64,000 nt of DNA from Sphingorhabdus lutea. GTDB lineage: Bacteria; Pseudomonadota; Alphaproteobacteria; Sphingomonadales; Sphingomonadaceae. How positions within the stretch are numbered: the stretch's first letter is position 1; every line of letters begins with the position of its first letter. The stretch is taken from NCBI RefSeq assembly GCF_001889025.1, contig NZ_CP018154.1, forward strand, positions 62,001 through 126,000, given 5' to 3'. A program made the position numbers and the translations under genes. Shown piece after piece: positions 1 to 8,847 of the stretch. The notes beneath the pieces are model-generated. The model had not been told where the DNA came from and did not search any database. It saw nothing but the letters and a program-made list of their open reading frames with translations.

Positions 1-408
1 AGAAAATTTATGCGCCACCATTCCCAATAATAAAGCAGCAACAAATGTCAGCGCCGGCGCGGGGTTAAGAGCTATTCCCGCAAAGCCAGGCCCGGGGCAA
101 AGCCCGCTAATACCCCAACCTGCACCAAATAAAATCGCGCCTATCACCAATTTTCGATCAATTTTTTTTGTATCAGGCAGCGAAAATTGCACATCAGCAA
201 ATGGCCTTTTCATCAATTTTTGGATTTGCCACGCGCCGGCCATGGGCAATAATGCGCCGAACATCACAAATGCCAATGTCGGATCCCAATGGCCAAAAAT
301 ATCCAAAAAACCACGCACCCTTGCTGGATCGGCCATCCCTGAATAGGCAAGGCCGCCACCAAATAACATTCCCGCAATTAAACCAATGACCAAAGACATA
401 TTTTTCAT
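1..408 (-). CDS. YeeE/YedE (DUF6691-like) membrane protein, C-terminus cut by window edge
   Basis: The frame opens at ATG 408-406 (MKNMSLVIG...) and stays open to the window edge, so the C-terminus is missing. It is a hydrophobic protein with Gly-rich membrane segments and a GLCPGPGF motif, the cysteine-bearing signature of YeeE/YedE sulfur-transport half-proteins. The gene lies about 20 nt after a second YeeE/YedE half-gene, so the two probably form one transporter for a reduced sulfur species. In BigR-type loci such pairs accompany a persulfide dioxygenase, as here. The family call is firm; the substrate (thiosulfate, sulfite or persulfide) is inferred. Confidence 0.85.
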   Translation of the reverse strand, partial: MKNMSLVIGLIAGMLFGGGLAYSGMADPARVRGFLDIFGHWDPTLAFVMFGALLPMAGAWQIQKLMKRPFADVQFSLPDTKKIDRKLVIGAILFGAGWGISGLCPGPGFAGIALNPAPALTFVAALLLGMVAHKFS

Positions 409-427
409 TATATTTTTCCAATCATCT

Positions 428-874
428 TCATGCGGGGATAAGCCCAAAATATCGCATAGCTGCCACTATTATCATTCCGCAGAGCATGAAGATTATTGTC
501 GCAATTAAAGAACGAGGCGACAGGCGAGACATGCCGCAAACCCCATGCCCGCTGGTGCATCCAGAACCCAATCTTGTGCCATAGCCGACACATAAACCGC
601 CAATGATGAGCATGAGCAGGCTTTCAGGGTAATTTGTCTCAATCGCGCCCATGAATAATGACGTGACATAAGCACCAAGCGGCAGGCCAATTATAAAGAT
701 AATGGCAATGCCGCGCGGCGCACCACCATCAGCAATATTGACCGCCCGTGCGGCAAGGCCGCTAACCCCTGCAATACGCCCAAGGGCAAGCAGCATGATA
801 GCCGCCGCCAAACCAATGGCCAGCCCACCAATAAACCCCTCAATGGGCAATGCATTTGGAAATGATGCCAACAT
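428..874 (-). CDS. YeeE/YedE family membrane protein (sulfur-compound transporter half)
   Basis: A 148-residue polytopic membrane protein. Its core motif GSGCTSGHGVCG (Cys106 and Cys113) is the conserved cysteine signature of the YeeE/YedE family, which moves thiosulfate-like sulfur compounds across the inner membrane. The start codon overlaps the stop of the upstream dioxygenase gene by one base (TAATG), indicating translational coupling. With the downstream partner it makes a split transporter. Likely role: import or efflux of a reduced sulfur species linked to persulfide detoxification (inference from context). Confidence 0.88.
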   Translation of the reverse strand: MLASFPNALPIEGFIGGLAIGLAAAIMLLALGRIAGVSGLAARAVNIADGGAPRGIAIIFIIGLPLGAYVTSLFMGAIETNYPESLLMLIIGGLCVGYGTRLGSGCTSGHGVCGMSRLSPRSLIATIIFMLCGMIIVAAMRYFGLIPA

Positions 875-1806
875 TATACCGCGTCCAATGGAATTTTAAG
901 ATAACGCACGCCATTATCTTCCTTTGGCGGCAAATGGCCCGCACGCATATTAACCTGTATCGAGGGTAGGATAAGGCGCGGCATATTCAGCATCTTGTCC
1001 CGTTCAGTGCGCATTTCGACAAATTCGTCCTCGCTTATGCCATCATGTGCATGAATATTGCCTTTGCGCTGTTCGGATATGGTGGTTTGCCACTTATATT
1101 CGCTGCGCCCTTCGGGTAGATAATCATGACACATAAATAACCGGCTTTCTGGCGGCAGAGATAATATACGGCGCATTGATTTATATAGTTGGCGTGCATC
1201 TCCGCCTGGAAAGTCGGCCCGCGCAGATCCATAATCGGGCATGAACATCGTATCCCCAATAAAAATGGCATCGCCGATTATATAAGCAATACAGGCGGGC
1301 GTATGGCCAGGAACATGCATGACCATGACGTCCAAATTGCCAATTTTAAATGTATCGCCATCGGCAAATAAATGGTCAAAATCGCTACCATCGCGCCGAA
1401 ATTCTGTGCCCGCATTAAATAAATTGCCAAATACATGTTGCACGGCGACAATATGTTCGCCAATGGCAATTTTTCCGCCCAGTTTTTCCTGTAAATATGG
1501 CGCAGCCGACAAATGATCGGCATGCGCATGGGTTTCAAGCAGCCACTTTATTTCCAACCCCTGCTGCTGAACATAATTTATTATTTTATCCGCAGAATAA
1601 AATGATGTTCGGCCCGATGCGGGATCATAATCCAAAACAGAATCGATAATCGCGGCACATTTGGTCGCGTCATCATGCACAATATAGGAATAGGTATAGG
1701 TTTCGGGATCAAAAAATTCCTTAACCTTTGGGATATTTTTTCCCTCACCTGCTTTCAACAGATTTTCAATCTGCTCGGCGGCATTTTGCAACACTATATC
1801 GGTCAT
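874..1806 (-). CDS. MBL-fold persulfide dioxygenase-like hydrolase (ETHE1/Blh type)
   Basis: A 310-residue metallo-beta-lactamase-fold protein. The metal site is visible as THAHADH (His93, His95, Asp97, His98), followed downstream by HVPGHTPAC and GDTMF motifs typical of the ETHE1/Blh/SdoA branch. That branch oxidises glutathione persulfide to sulfite with a single Fe(II). The gene is first in a leftward operon with two YeeE/YedE genes and is divergent from a peroxiredoxin/ArsR pair, the usual setting of a BigR-controlled sulfide/persulfide response. A perfect inverted repeat lies about 22 bp upstream of the start. Family assignment is strong; substrate specificity is inferred. Confidence 0.88.
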   Translation of the reverse strand: MTDIVLQNAAEQIENLLKAGEGKNIPKVKEFFDPETYTYSYIVHDDATKCAAIIDSVLDYDPASGRTSFYSADKIINYVQQQGLEIKWLLETHAHADHLSAAPYLQEKLGGKIAIGEHIVAVQHVFGNLFNAGTEFRRDGSDFDHLFADGDTFKIGNLDVMVMHVPGHTPACIAYIIGDAIFIGDTMFMPDYGSARADFPGGDARQLYKSMRRILSLPPESRLFMCHDYLPEGRSEYKWQTTISEQRKGNIHAHDGISEDEFVEMRTERDKMLNMPRLILPSIQVNMRAGHLPPKEDNGVRYLKIPLDAV

Positions 1807-1827
1807 AACGACTCCTTATATTCATAT

Positions 1828-1844
1828 TTACATAAACTATGTAA
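1828..1844. promoter_or_regulatory. Inverted repeat, candidate operator for the ArsR/BigR-like repressor
   Basis: TTACATA-AAC-TATGTAA is a perfect 7-bp inverted repeat with a 3-bp centre. It sits in the 97-bp gap between the divergent dioxygenase (start 1806) and peroxiredoxin (start 1904). It is AT-rich, like known operators of winged-helix ArsR proteins, and is placed to control both directions. The assignment to the regulator at 2533-2931 is inferred. Confidence 0.5.
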
Positions 1845-1903
1845 TACACTATATGAGTTGCGTCAATAACCAAAAAATGCCACGTCGCACGGGGAGAATA
1901 TTT

Positions 1904-2536
1904 ATGTCAGATAATATGCAACAACCGCCCGCCACTTTGCGCATTGGGGACATTGCCCCTGATTTTCAGGCGCGCTCGACACATGGTCCTATTCGGCTTT
2001 CCGATTATAGAGGCAAATGGCTTATTTTCTTTTCTCATCCGGCTGATTTTACCCCCGTTTGCACCACAGAATTTGTTACCCTTGCCCAAAAATCGGCGCA
2101 GTTTAGTGCGCTCGACTGCGGCTTAATTGGGCTTTCTGTTGATAGCCTTTATTCACATTTTGCATGGGTTCGCGCGATAGAGGGTAAATTTGGAATAAAA
2201 ATCCCTTTTCCAATTATCGAAGATCCCAATATGGCTATTGGCCGCGCTTATAATATGGTTGATGAACATTCCATCGACAGCTCCGCCATGCGAACATGCT
2301 ATTTCATCGATCCAAAAGGGGTCATTCGTGCCACGACAAATTATCCGCACGATGTTGGAAGGTCGGTTGATGAAATGCTGCGCATTATTGCCGCGTTACA
2401 AATTACCGAAACCCAAAATATGTTAACCCCCGAAGGATGGCGACCAGGCGATAAATTATTACAAAAAACGCCTCTTTTATCTGATGAGATTAGCGCAGAT
2501 GATGATTGGTTCTGTCAAAAAGTCGATATAAAATGA
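1904..2536 (+). CDS. Peroxiredoxin, 1-Cys/Prx6-like (AhpC/TSA)
   Basis: A 210-residue thioredoxin-fold peroxidase. The peroxidatic motif PVCTTE places the active Cys at residue 53, preceded by the HPADFTP segment typical of Prx6-type enzymes. No clear resolving cysteine follows at a 2-Cys position. I chose ATG 1904 because GGGGAGA lies just upstream; the frame opens earlier at 1853 without such a site. Its stop overlaps the ATG of the downstream ArsR gene (ATGA), so the two are co-translated. In this context it probably reduces peroxides or polysulfides during sulfide stress (inference). Confidence 0.9.
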   Translation: MSDNMQQPPATLRIGDIAPDFQARSTHGPIRLSDYRGKWLIFFSHPADFTPVCTTEFVTLAQKSAQFSALDCGLIGLSVDSLYSHFAWVRAIEGKFGIKIPFPIIEDPNMAIGRAYNMVDEHSIDSSAMRTCYFIDPKGVIRATTNYPHDVGRSVDEMLRIIAALQITETQNMLTPEGWRPGDKLLQKTPLLSDEISADDDWFCQKVDIK

Positions 2537-2931
2537 CCTTTATTTACGAAAGCCGTGAACGTGCAGATGCGGCAACAGAAAAGCTTAAAATCTATGCGCA
2601 GCCACAGCGTTTAATGATCCTATCTTTCCTGCTTCGCGGGGAAAATAGCGTCGCGGAAATTGATGCAGCGACCGAAATCGGCCAACCTGCACTTAGCCAA
2701 CAACTTGCCGCATTAAGACGGGCAGACACCGTCAAAACCCGCCGTGAAGGTAAGCAAATTTGGTATAGCTTGGCCGATGAAGGGGTGGAGTTATGCGTCA
2801 AAACCATGGAAATCATCTTGACCAATGAAACAGAGGCCGAGCATGCGTTAAAAAATATGACCCATGGTCAAAATATAGTGGACCAAAATATACCAAAGCA
2901 TGGAACCGCCGCATTCGCCAAAATATTATAA
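2533..2931 (+). CDS. ArsR/SmtB-family repressor resembling BigR, without the usual cysteine pair
   Basis: A 132-residue winged-helix protein. The recognition helix reads GQPALSQQLAALR and the wing TRREGKQIWYSL, both very close to the BigR/YgaV/SqrR branch that senses persulfides. In that branch one cysteine follows the LMxL segment and one lies near the end of the C-terminal helix. Here those positions appear to be Ser31 and Thr97, and the only cysteine is Cys88 in VELCVK. The gene overlaps the peroxiredoxin by ATGA and probably controls this locus through the repeat at 1828-1844. Whether it still senses persulfide is an open question. Confidence 0.88.
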   Translation: MTFIYESRERADAATEKLKIYAQPQRLMILSFLLRGENSVAEIDAATEIGQPALSQQLAALRRADTVKTRREGKQIWYSLADEGVELCVKTMEIILTNETEAEHALKNMTHGQNIVDQNIPKHGTAAFAKIL

Positions 2932-2959
2932 ATTTTTCAATTTATTTTTTGACGATTTA

Positions 2960-5896
2960 TCATTGCCCAATAATTTCAAATGCCGCCCATAAAAATGGGT
3001 GCTGCTCTGCCTTTTCTCCATCCTTGCCCTGGCGGACTTGCGATATGGCATGTTGCAGGGCCTGTGCGCTGTCCATTCCCTTGGCCGCATTGCGCATTGT
3101 CGCCACGCTTAATCGCCGCGCCATATCATCGCGCACGCGCCAATGGCTGGCCATGACTTGTTGTGCGCCTGCTTGGAAAAAACTTTGCGCCAATCCTGAA
3201 AGCTGCGGCGCGTCCATGCCCGATGGCGCGGCGGTGTTGCATGCTGATAAAATCACCCAACTGGCGGGCAGGCTCATTTTGCCAATTTCACTGGATAATA
3301 ATAATCCATCATCGCCGCCCTGCGGGGTTAATAATAATGCCGGTTCATTTAACCCGTCCAACTCACCAGAGACAAGGCCGTGGGTGGCAAAGGCCAAAAT
3401 CGCACCTTGTTTTATTTCCGCACTGCGAATATTGGCCTCGGTCGCATCTTGCCCAATGAACAGGGTTGATATTTTCGGGCCAATTGCATCGGCAAGCTGC
3501 CGCAGCTCCGCCGCCGCATTGGTTAATTGGGGCAAATCGAATAATGTGCGGATATTTTCCGCCGACCGCACCGCCATATTATCGCCGGATATTTTCCCGC
3601 TCACCCCGCCAACGGCCCAAAAATCACCTAAGTCCTTGTCCTGCACATTCTCTTGTCCATAGCCATTATCCGTCCCGCGCGGCGCACCGGAAAATCGCAT
3701 AATGGCAAATTTATCAATTAAATAATTGGAATGATGCGAAACACCCTTTTGCAGCCCATTTTCCATCATTAACGCAGAAAATGGCAAAGCCCCCAATTTA
3801 CCATTTGCCGATATTAACAATGCAGTTCGACCCTTGGTCAAATCCTGCATTTCTTTGGGGAATAAAATGGCATATAATTTGGTTGCCGCTGCCGCATCAT
3901 ATGCCGATGCATCACTTTGCAAACCCGCGCGGACATTGGTGATTAACCCCTCTATCTCGGCGTCATTACTGATTAAAATTTGCCTATGTGCGTCATTATT
4001 TGCTGCGGTTAACAGCCAGCCATTATCAATCCTGCTGTAAATTAAGGCAAGATTTTGGGGCCCCAATTTTGCCTGCATCGCATTTAATGTCTGTGCGGTA
4101 AATTGCAGGGCGGCAATCTGCTGAGCGCCCATATCGTGGTGCAAGGCATCAATTTTTACGCGGTTATCCTCCAATTGCCTGTCCAATGCGCCCATATCAA
4201 ATGCGGGATCGGGTTTGCGCAAATTGCCTTCTAATTTTGCCAAAATCGCACTGCGTTCATTTAATAAATCGCGCCGTTGTTCAAATAATGTCTTTGCTGC
4301 GGCATTGTCCATGCTGCGCTCTGCCGCAGCGGCGGCCAATATATCATCGACGCTGCTTCTTGCCGCCCATTGCTGCGCGATAAAGGCATCATCCGCCTGT
4401 CCCAAATTATAAAAAATTTCGGCCAGCCATGCAAAGCCGGGACGTAATCTTTTCGCCTGTGCGGACTGTAAATCAATATTGGATGCAACGATAAATTCAT
4501 CCAGTAATTTTTGTGCTTCGTCCGTGATATTTTCTTTATCCGCGCCGGGTAATTGGGCCTGCACTTTTAACAACATGGCCCGCGATAATAATGCATCGGG
4601 ATGCTGTGTGGGTAACATTTGGCCGCGCATCGAAACCGCCTGCCCTGCGGCCTGAAGCGCAAGGTCATAATCGCCCGCCTGAAACGCAATTTTCGCCAAT
4701 AAATCACGCGAATTAACCCTATCCCGATGCCCCATGGGCAGGCTAGCATCGCGCGTTTCAACCAATGATTGCGCCAAAAGAAGCGCCCGTTCCACCTGCC
4801 CCATTTTGGCCAGCGCATTGGCAAATGTATCACGCGCCACCAACGCACGATCGCTTTTTTCACCAATGGCCATGTCTATAATGGGAATGGCATTGTCCAA
4901 AAAACTAATCGCATCTCCATATCGGCCCGCTTCGCTTAATGCTTGCGCATATATAACCCGCATTGCCGCGCTATTTTGTGTGGGTTTTCCCGCGCTTTTT
5001 TCGACAAGTTCATACGCCCTGCGGATCATGGGAAATGAATCACGCGGGCGGCCTTGCCGATAATAAATGCTGCCCAAATTTGCATATAAATTGGCCATGA
5101 CAGGATTGTCGCCGCCAATGCTTGCCTCCCCCGTGGCAACGCCATTTTGCGCGGCAACAATGGCATCATCGGTGCGTCCGGCGGTATATAAATATGCCAC
5201 CCGATTGGCGAGCCATATGGCAATATCGCTTGGCACCTTATCCAATGTCCGCGCCATTTCGGTGGCTTGTTTATTATAATCCAGCGCCTTTTCCAAATCG
5301 CCCTGTTCAAAATATGACGCTGCCAGATTATTTAAAGAAACCGCATAATCGCGTGATTTGGACATATTGGGGTCATTTTTATAATCGGCCACCAAATTTA
5401 TGTTTATCGCCAATGCCTCATCATGCTTGCTTTGGAAATTAAGCACATATGATTTTAATGACAGCGCATTACGAAATGCCTGCCTATATTTGGGATTATC
5501 GCGATACTGCTCCAATATTTTATGCAGAGGATCAACATCTTTACCTGCGCGTTCCAAATCACCCGCAGCGGCATATGCCATAGCTAAATCTACTTTTCGC
5601 TGCGCCACTTCGGGATGATTTTCGGGAAATATCCTCTGCGCCTCTTCCAAAGCTGGCTCAACCAAGGCGCGATAAGCCGCCGGATCCTGATCGGGTGTCA
5701 TATCGGCATAAAGGGCGGTTAACTTTTCAACTGTGGTCGTATCGGTTAAGGATACGTTATCCTTTATCTGGGCATTATTTGCGGGTTCATTATCATGCGG
5801 GGCAAATGCATGCGCCAATTGCGGCATGGACGCGGCAAATATCATCAGGGCAAGGGGCGATAATGTACTTAATAAACCATGTTGATACCGACCCAT
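2960..5896 (-). CDS. Secreted TPR-CHAT protein (caspase-like protease domain)
   Basis: About 978 residues. A Sec signal (hydrophobic LSPLALMIFAAS, then AHA) is followed by a long series of tetratricopeptide-like helical repeats, with motifs such as LNNLAASYFEQGDLEKALDY and ANLGSIYYRQGR, then a C-terminal CHAT domain. The CHAT catalytic dyad is visible as His839 (FATHG) and Cys886 (LSACNT), so a protease fold with intact active residues is predicted outside the cytoplasm. ATG 5896 is preferred to ATG 5911 because GGGGGAG sits 7 nt upstream of it. It is last in a leftward run after a response regulator, sensor kinase and lipoprotein. Substrate unknown. Confidence 0.88.
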   Translation of the reverse strand: MGRYQHGLLSTLSPLALMIFAASMPQLAHAFAPHDNEPANNAQIKDNVSLTDTTTVEKLTALYADMTPDQDPAAYRALVEPALEEAQRIFPENHPEVAQRKVDLAMAYAAAGDLERAGKDVDPLHKILEQYRDNPKYRQAFRNALSLKSYVLNFQSKHDEALAININLVADYKNDPNMSKSRDYAVSLNNLAASYFEQGDLEKALDYNKQATEMARTLDKVPSDIAIWLANRVAYLYTAGRTDDAIVAAQNGVATGEASIGGDNPVMANLYANLGSIYYRQGRPRDSFPMIRRAYELVEKSAGKPTQNSAAMRVIYAQALSEAGRYGDAISFLDNAIPIIDMAIGEKSDRALVARDTFANALAKMGQVERALLLAQSLVETRDASLPMGHRDRVNSRDLLAKIAFQAGDYDLALQAAGQAVSMRGQMLPTQHPDALLSRAMLLKVQAQLPGADKENITDEAQKLLDEFIVASNIDLQSAQAKRLRPGFAWLAEIFYNLGQADDAFIAQQWAARSSVDDILAAAAAERSMDNAAAKTLFEQRRDLLNERSAILAKLEGNLRKPDPAFDMGALDRQLEDNRVKIDALHHDMGAQQIAALQFTAQTLNAMQAKLGPQNLALIYSRIDNGWLLTAANNDAHRQILISNDAEIEGLITNVRAGLQSDASAYDAAAATKLYAILFPKEMQDLTKGRTALLISANGKLGALPFSALMMENGLQKGVSHHSNYLIDKFAIMRFSGAPRGTDNGYGQENVQDKDLGDFWAVGGVSGKISGDNMAVRSAENIRTLFDLPQLTNAAAELRQLADAIGPKISTLFIGQDATEANIRSAEIKQGAILAFATHGLVSGELDGLNEPALLLTPQGGDDGLLLSSEIGKMSLPASWVILSACNTAAPSGMDAPQLSGLAQSFFQAGAQQVMASHWRVRDDMARRLSVATMRNAAKGMDSAQALQHAISQVRQGKDGEKAEQHPFLWAAFEIIGQ

Positions 5897-5935
5897 AATA
5901 AACTCCCCCATTTAACCCATTAAAATTATATATTC

Positions 5936-6562
5936 CTATTCAACGACCAGATAATATCTGCTTTTCCGCGATGCCTTATTGCCAATATTTATCCCATATC
6001 TTTGTGTATAAATGGGCAGCCATGAACAGCTATTTTGACCTTTATTGCTGATTTTGCAAACCTGTTTTTGGTCACGGTCCAAAACCGTAAATTGTAATGC
6101 GCCCTTCACACTGGCCGACAGGGCAATATTTGCCCTTTCCCCCGCCAAAAATATTTGTTCTATTTTAACATTTTCACCCGGACCAATCCAACCCGACCGA
6201 TAACCAATCCCCAAGGCCCGCCCCCGAACCGGTGGTAATTTGGACAATTGCATCGCCGCCATTTGCCGCCACTGGGCCAATGGATCATCGGCATTGCCCA
6301 TATCGTCAAATCCGCTATTTTTGCTGCTGACACCCAATCCATCTAAAGCAGAGACATAAAGGGCAAGTTTTTCCATATTATTTTGCGCCGCCGCCATGTC
6401 GGCCTGTTCAAAATAATATGCCGCTTTTGCGCCATTGGCGGCATTGGCAATATCATCATGCACCACAGCAATATTTTCAACCGCAATATTATCCCCGCCA
6501 AATTGCGCGCATCCGCATAAAGAAATAATCCCCAAAAATGGCAAGATGTTCGGCATTTTCAT
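5936..6562 (-). CDS. Putative lipoprotein of unknown function
   Basis: 208 residues. The N-terminus is hydrophobic and ends in SLCGC, a plausible lipobox with Cys18 as the lipidated residue. The C-terminal third is rich in alternating beta strands (for example ALQFTVLDRDQKQVCKI) and ends in RYYLVVE, suggesting a small beta-sandwich. I do not recognise a named family. The start overlaps the histidine-kinase stop by 4 nt and the TPR-CHAT gene follows after 39 nt, so all are probably co-transcribed. It may be an accessory or sensor partner of the CHAT protein (inference). Confidence 0.72.
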   Translation of the reverse strand: MKMPNILPFLGIISLCGCAQFGGDNIAVENIAVVHDDIANAANGAKAAYYFEQADMAAAQNNMEKLALYVSALDGLGVSSKNSGFDDMGNADDPLAQWRQMAAMQLSKLPPVRGRALGIGYRSGWIGPGENVKIEQIFLAGERANIALSASVKGALQFTVLDRDQKQVCKISNKGQNSCSWLPIYTQRYGINIGNKASRKSRYYLVVE

Positions 6563-7950
6563 ATGTTCATTTCCTGTGGTTTAATAATGAATTTTGCGCC
6601 CGTCCTGCCTTTATCTTCCTGACTATCCGCCAATAATATGACCAAAGCATGACGTTCTGCAATCGCCTTTGCCAATGCAAGACCAAGACCATGGCCCGAT
6701 GTTTGCTTCACCCCTGCGCCGCGCTGGAATCTTTCGAAAATATGGCCGCGTTGATCCGGCGCAATGCCCGGTCCATTATCCTCTATCGTTAAAACGGGGC
6801 CATGCGCCAATGTCACCCAAATTTGCCCGCCCGCCGGCACATATTTTAACGCATTGTCCAGCAAATTGGATATCATGCGGTTGATCTGCATTTTTTCGGC
6901 ATATAGCATGATATTGGGCGCAATATTTACATGCAATATAACATCTGCATCCTCCATGCTGCCTAAATATAATTCGGTTAAATCGGTCAATAATTCGGAA
7001 AAGTTTATCTCGCTCAACCCTGCTCGATCGCCCTTTCGTGCTTGACTTGCCGCAATGTCCAATAATGAATCCAACATGGCGGTAATGCTCTTTATCTCCT
7101 GTCTTGCACCCGACAGGCTTTGCTTTTTTTCCTCGCTTTTTGTTTTTGATAATATGTCCAATAATCGATTGTCCAAATGCATTAATGGTGTGCGAATTTC
7201 ATGCGCCACATGTTCAGAAATATGGCGGTGGGTTTTGACCATATTGGCCAATCTGGCAAGATTGCGCCCGCTATGCCGGGCCAGCTCGCCAATTTCATCC
7301 CGTCCATCATCCAAAATCATATCCTCTGGATATTTGCCCAATTCAAAATTTTCAAACCCGTCATTTATCCGCCCCACACGCCGCGACAGGCGCAGCGCCG
7401 CCTGCCATGAAATAAGCGCAACCAAAATGATAATCACCCCGCCAGCAGTTAAGAAAATCCAGCTCAGACGGTTTAATATATTGCTGTCCGCTTCATATTC
7501 GCGTGCGACCAAAATTTGCAAATCGCGGTCCAATAATGTGGCCCGTGCATAAACCGGCACATTGCCATTGACGGTGGCATATCCCTGTTCAGAAAGATGC
7601 GCCGATAAATTGGGCCATTCATCCACATCACCCAATATTTTTTTGCCGCTGCGATCGGCCAATAAATAATGCGCGCGGCGCCCCTCCAAACTGACCAATG
7701 CTTGACGATCGGAAAGCCGTTTAATCAATTCATCCCGCCCGCTGGTCACATATATATCGGCCAATCCGGCGATATCGGTATCTATGGCAGAGGCAAGCGA
7801 CCTTTTGCTGGCATCGCTGCTAAGTTGGTAGCTGATAAAATATAAAGCCAACACACCGATAAGGCTTAATAATATCGCCGATAGGGTCAGCTTTCTAAAT
7901 ATCGAAATGGTTGATTTTTTATCGTTCATAAATGGGTCAATTTGCATCAT
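6559..7950 (-). CDS. Sensor histidine kinase, EnvZ/PhoQ class
   Basis: 463 residues. Two transmembrane helices (about 21-43 and 164-184) flank a periplasmic sensor of about 120 residues; a HAMP-like segment follows. The phosphoacceptor is His250 in HEIRTPL. The ATPase domain shows the N box (NLLDNALKY, 362-370), G1 (DNGPGI) and G2 (GHGLGLALAK). It follows the response-regulator gene after 57 nt and overlaps the lipoprotein gene by 4 nt. The periplasmic domain matches no sensor type I recognise, so the signal is unknown. ATG 7929 is an alternative start; neither has a strong ribosome-binding site. Confidence 0.92.
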   Translation of the reverse strand: MMQIDPFMNDKKSTISIFRKLTLSAILLSLIGVLALYFISYQLSSDASKRSLASAIDTDIAGLADIYVTSGRDELIKRLSDRQALVSLEGRRAHYLLADRSGKKILGDVDEWPNLSAHLSEQGYATVNGNVPVYARATLLDRDLQILVAREYEADSNILNRLSWIFLTAGGVIIILVALISWQAALRLSRRVGRINDGFENFELGKYPEDMILDDGRDEIGELARHSGRNLARLANMVKTHRHISEHVAHEIRTPLMHLDNRLLDILSKTKSEEKKQSLSGARQEIKSITAMLDSLLDIAASQARKGDRAGLSEINFSELLTDLTELYLGSMEDADVILHVNIAPNIMLYAEKMQINRMISNLLDNALKYVPAGGQIWVTLAHGPVLTIEDNGPGIAPDQRGHIFERFQRGAGVKQTSGHGLGLALAKAIAERHALVILLADSQEDKGRTGAKFIIKPQEMNI

Positions 7951-8007
7951 AATATGCTTTTATAATCTGGGCCGCCATTATGGGCAGCATAGGTGATTGC
8001 CGCCATG

Positions 8008-8685
8008 TTAAGACCCCGTGGTCAGGCGATATCCCGACCCCCAAATTGTTTCCAAGGCGGGGCGGGAAAACCCATCCTCCAATTTTCGGCGAAGCCGCCC
8101 AATATTTACATCGACAACATTGGTTTGCGGGTCAAAATTCATGTTCCACACATCGCGCAATAACATATCCCGTGTGACCATTTCCCCTGCATTTTCCATA
8201 AAATATTTGAACAGTTCAAACTCCTTGGGGCTAAGCGCGATATGAACATTGTCGCGAAATGCCGTTCGCGCCTTTATATGACATTCAAACGCGCCATAGA
8301 TAATAATCGCGCTATGGCTGCGATTGGTTGAACGGCGAACCAATGCCTTAATTCGTGCCAATAATTCCTGTGGTTCATATGGCTTGGCCAGATAATCATC
8401 GACCCCTGCCTCTAATCCTTCTATCCTATTTTCGCTGCGCGCCAAAGCGGACAACATCAACACCGGCACATCAACCCCCGCCTCGCGCAGGCGCTTAATC
8501 ACGCTTAACCCGTCCATATCCGGCAACATGCGGTCCAAAATAATTACATCAAATTCTTGCGATGCCGCGCGGCTTAACCCCGATGTCCCATTATTTTCCC
8601 ACACCACATTCTCACCAAATGATGCAGCAAGGTTCATGACGGCACTTGCGGCCTTTTCATCATCTTCGACATATAAAATATTCAT
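8008..8685 (-). CDS. OmpR-family response regulator
   Basis: 225 residues: an N-terminal receiver domain with acidic pocket (VEDDE), phosphoacceptor Asp51 (ILDRMLPDMDG) and conserved Lys101 (LAKPYEP), then an OmpR/PhoB winged-helix DNA-binding domain (ALSPKEFELFKYF ... NVVDVNIGRLRRKL). It is first in the run that encodes the sensor kinase, a lipoprotein and the TPR-CHAT protein, so it probably controls the expression of its own operon (inference). Confidence 0.94.
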   Translation of the reverse strand: MNILYVEDDEKAASAVMNLAASFGENVVWENNGTSGLSRAASQEFDVIILDRMLPDMDGLSVIKRLREAGVDVPVLMLSALARSENRIEGLEAGVDDYLAKPYEPQELLARIKALVRRSTNRSHSAIIIYGAFECHIKARTAFRDNVHIALSPKEFELFKYFMENAGEMVTRDMLLRDVWNMNFDPQTNVVDVNIGRLRRKLEDGFSRPALETIWGSGYRLTTGS

Positions 8686-8784
8686 ATTTCGCCGCCCATT
8701 TAATTTATATATTATGTATAGTTTATTTATATTATTTTACAAATAGCTTGCCGATATGCGCCATCTTATATTGGCTGATAGCGG

Positions 8785-8819
8785 AAAAAAGGGGCATGGC
8801 CACATTTGTAACCATGCCC
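8785..8819 (-). terminator. Rho-independent terminator of the CsgG-like gene
   Basis: An 8-bp perfect stem (GGGCATGG/CCATGCCC) with a 12-nt loop is followed on the minus strand by a T-run (CTTTTTT). It ends the gene at 8848-9741 and separates it from the response-regulator operon. Confidence 0.8.
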
Positions 8820-8847
8820 ACAATTTACCGCCGGATGCAGTGGGTCG

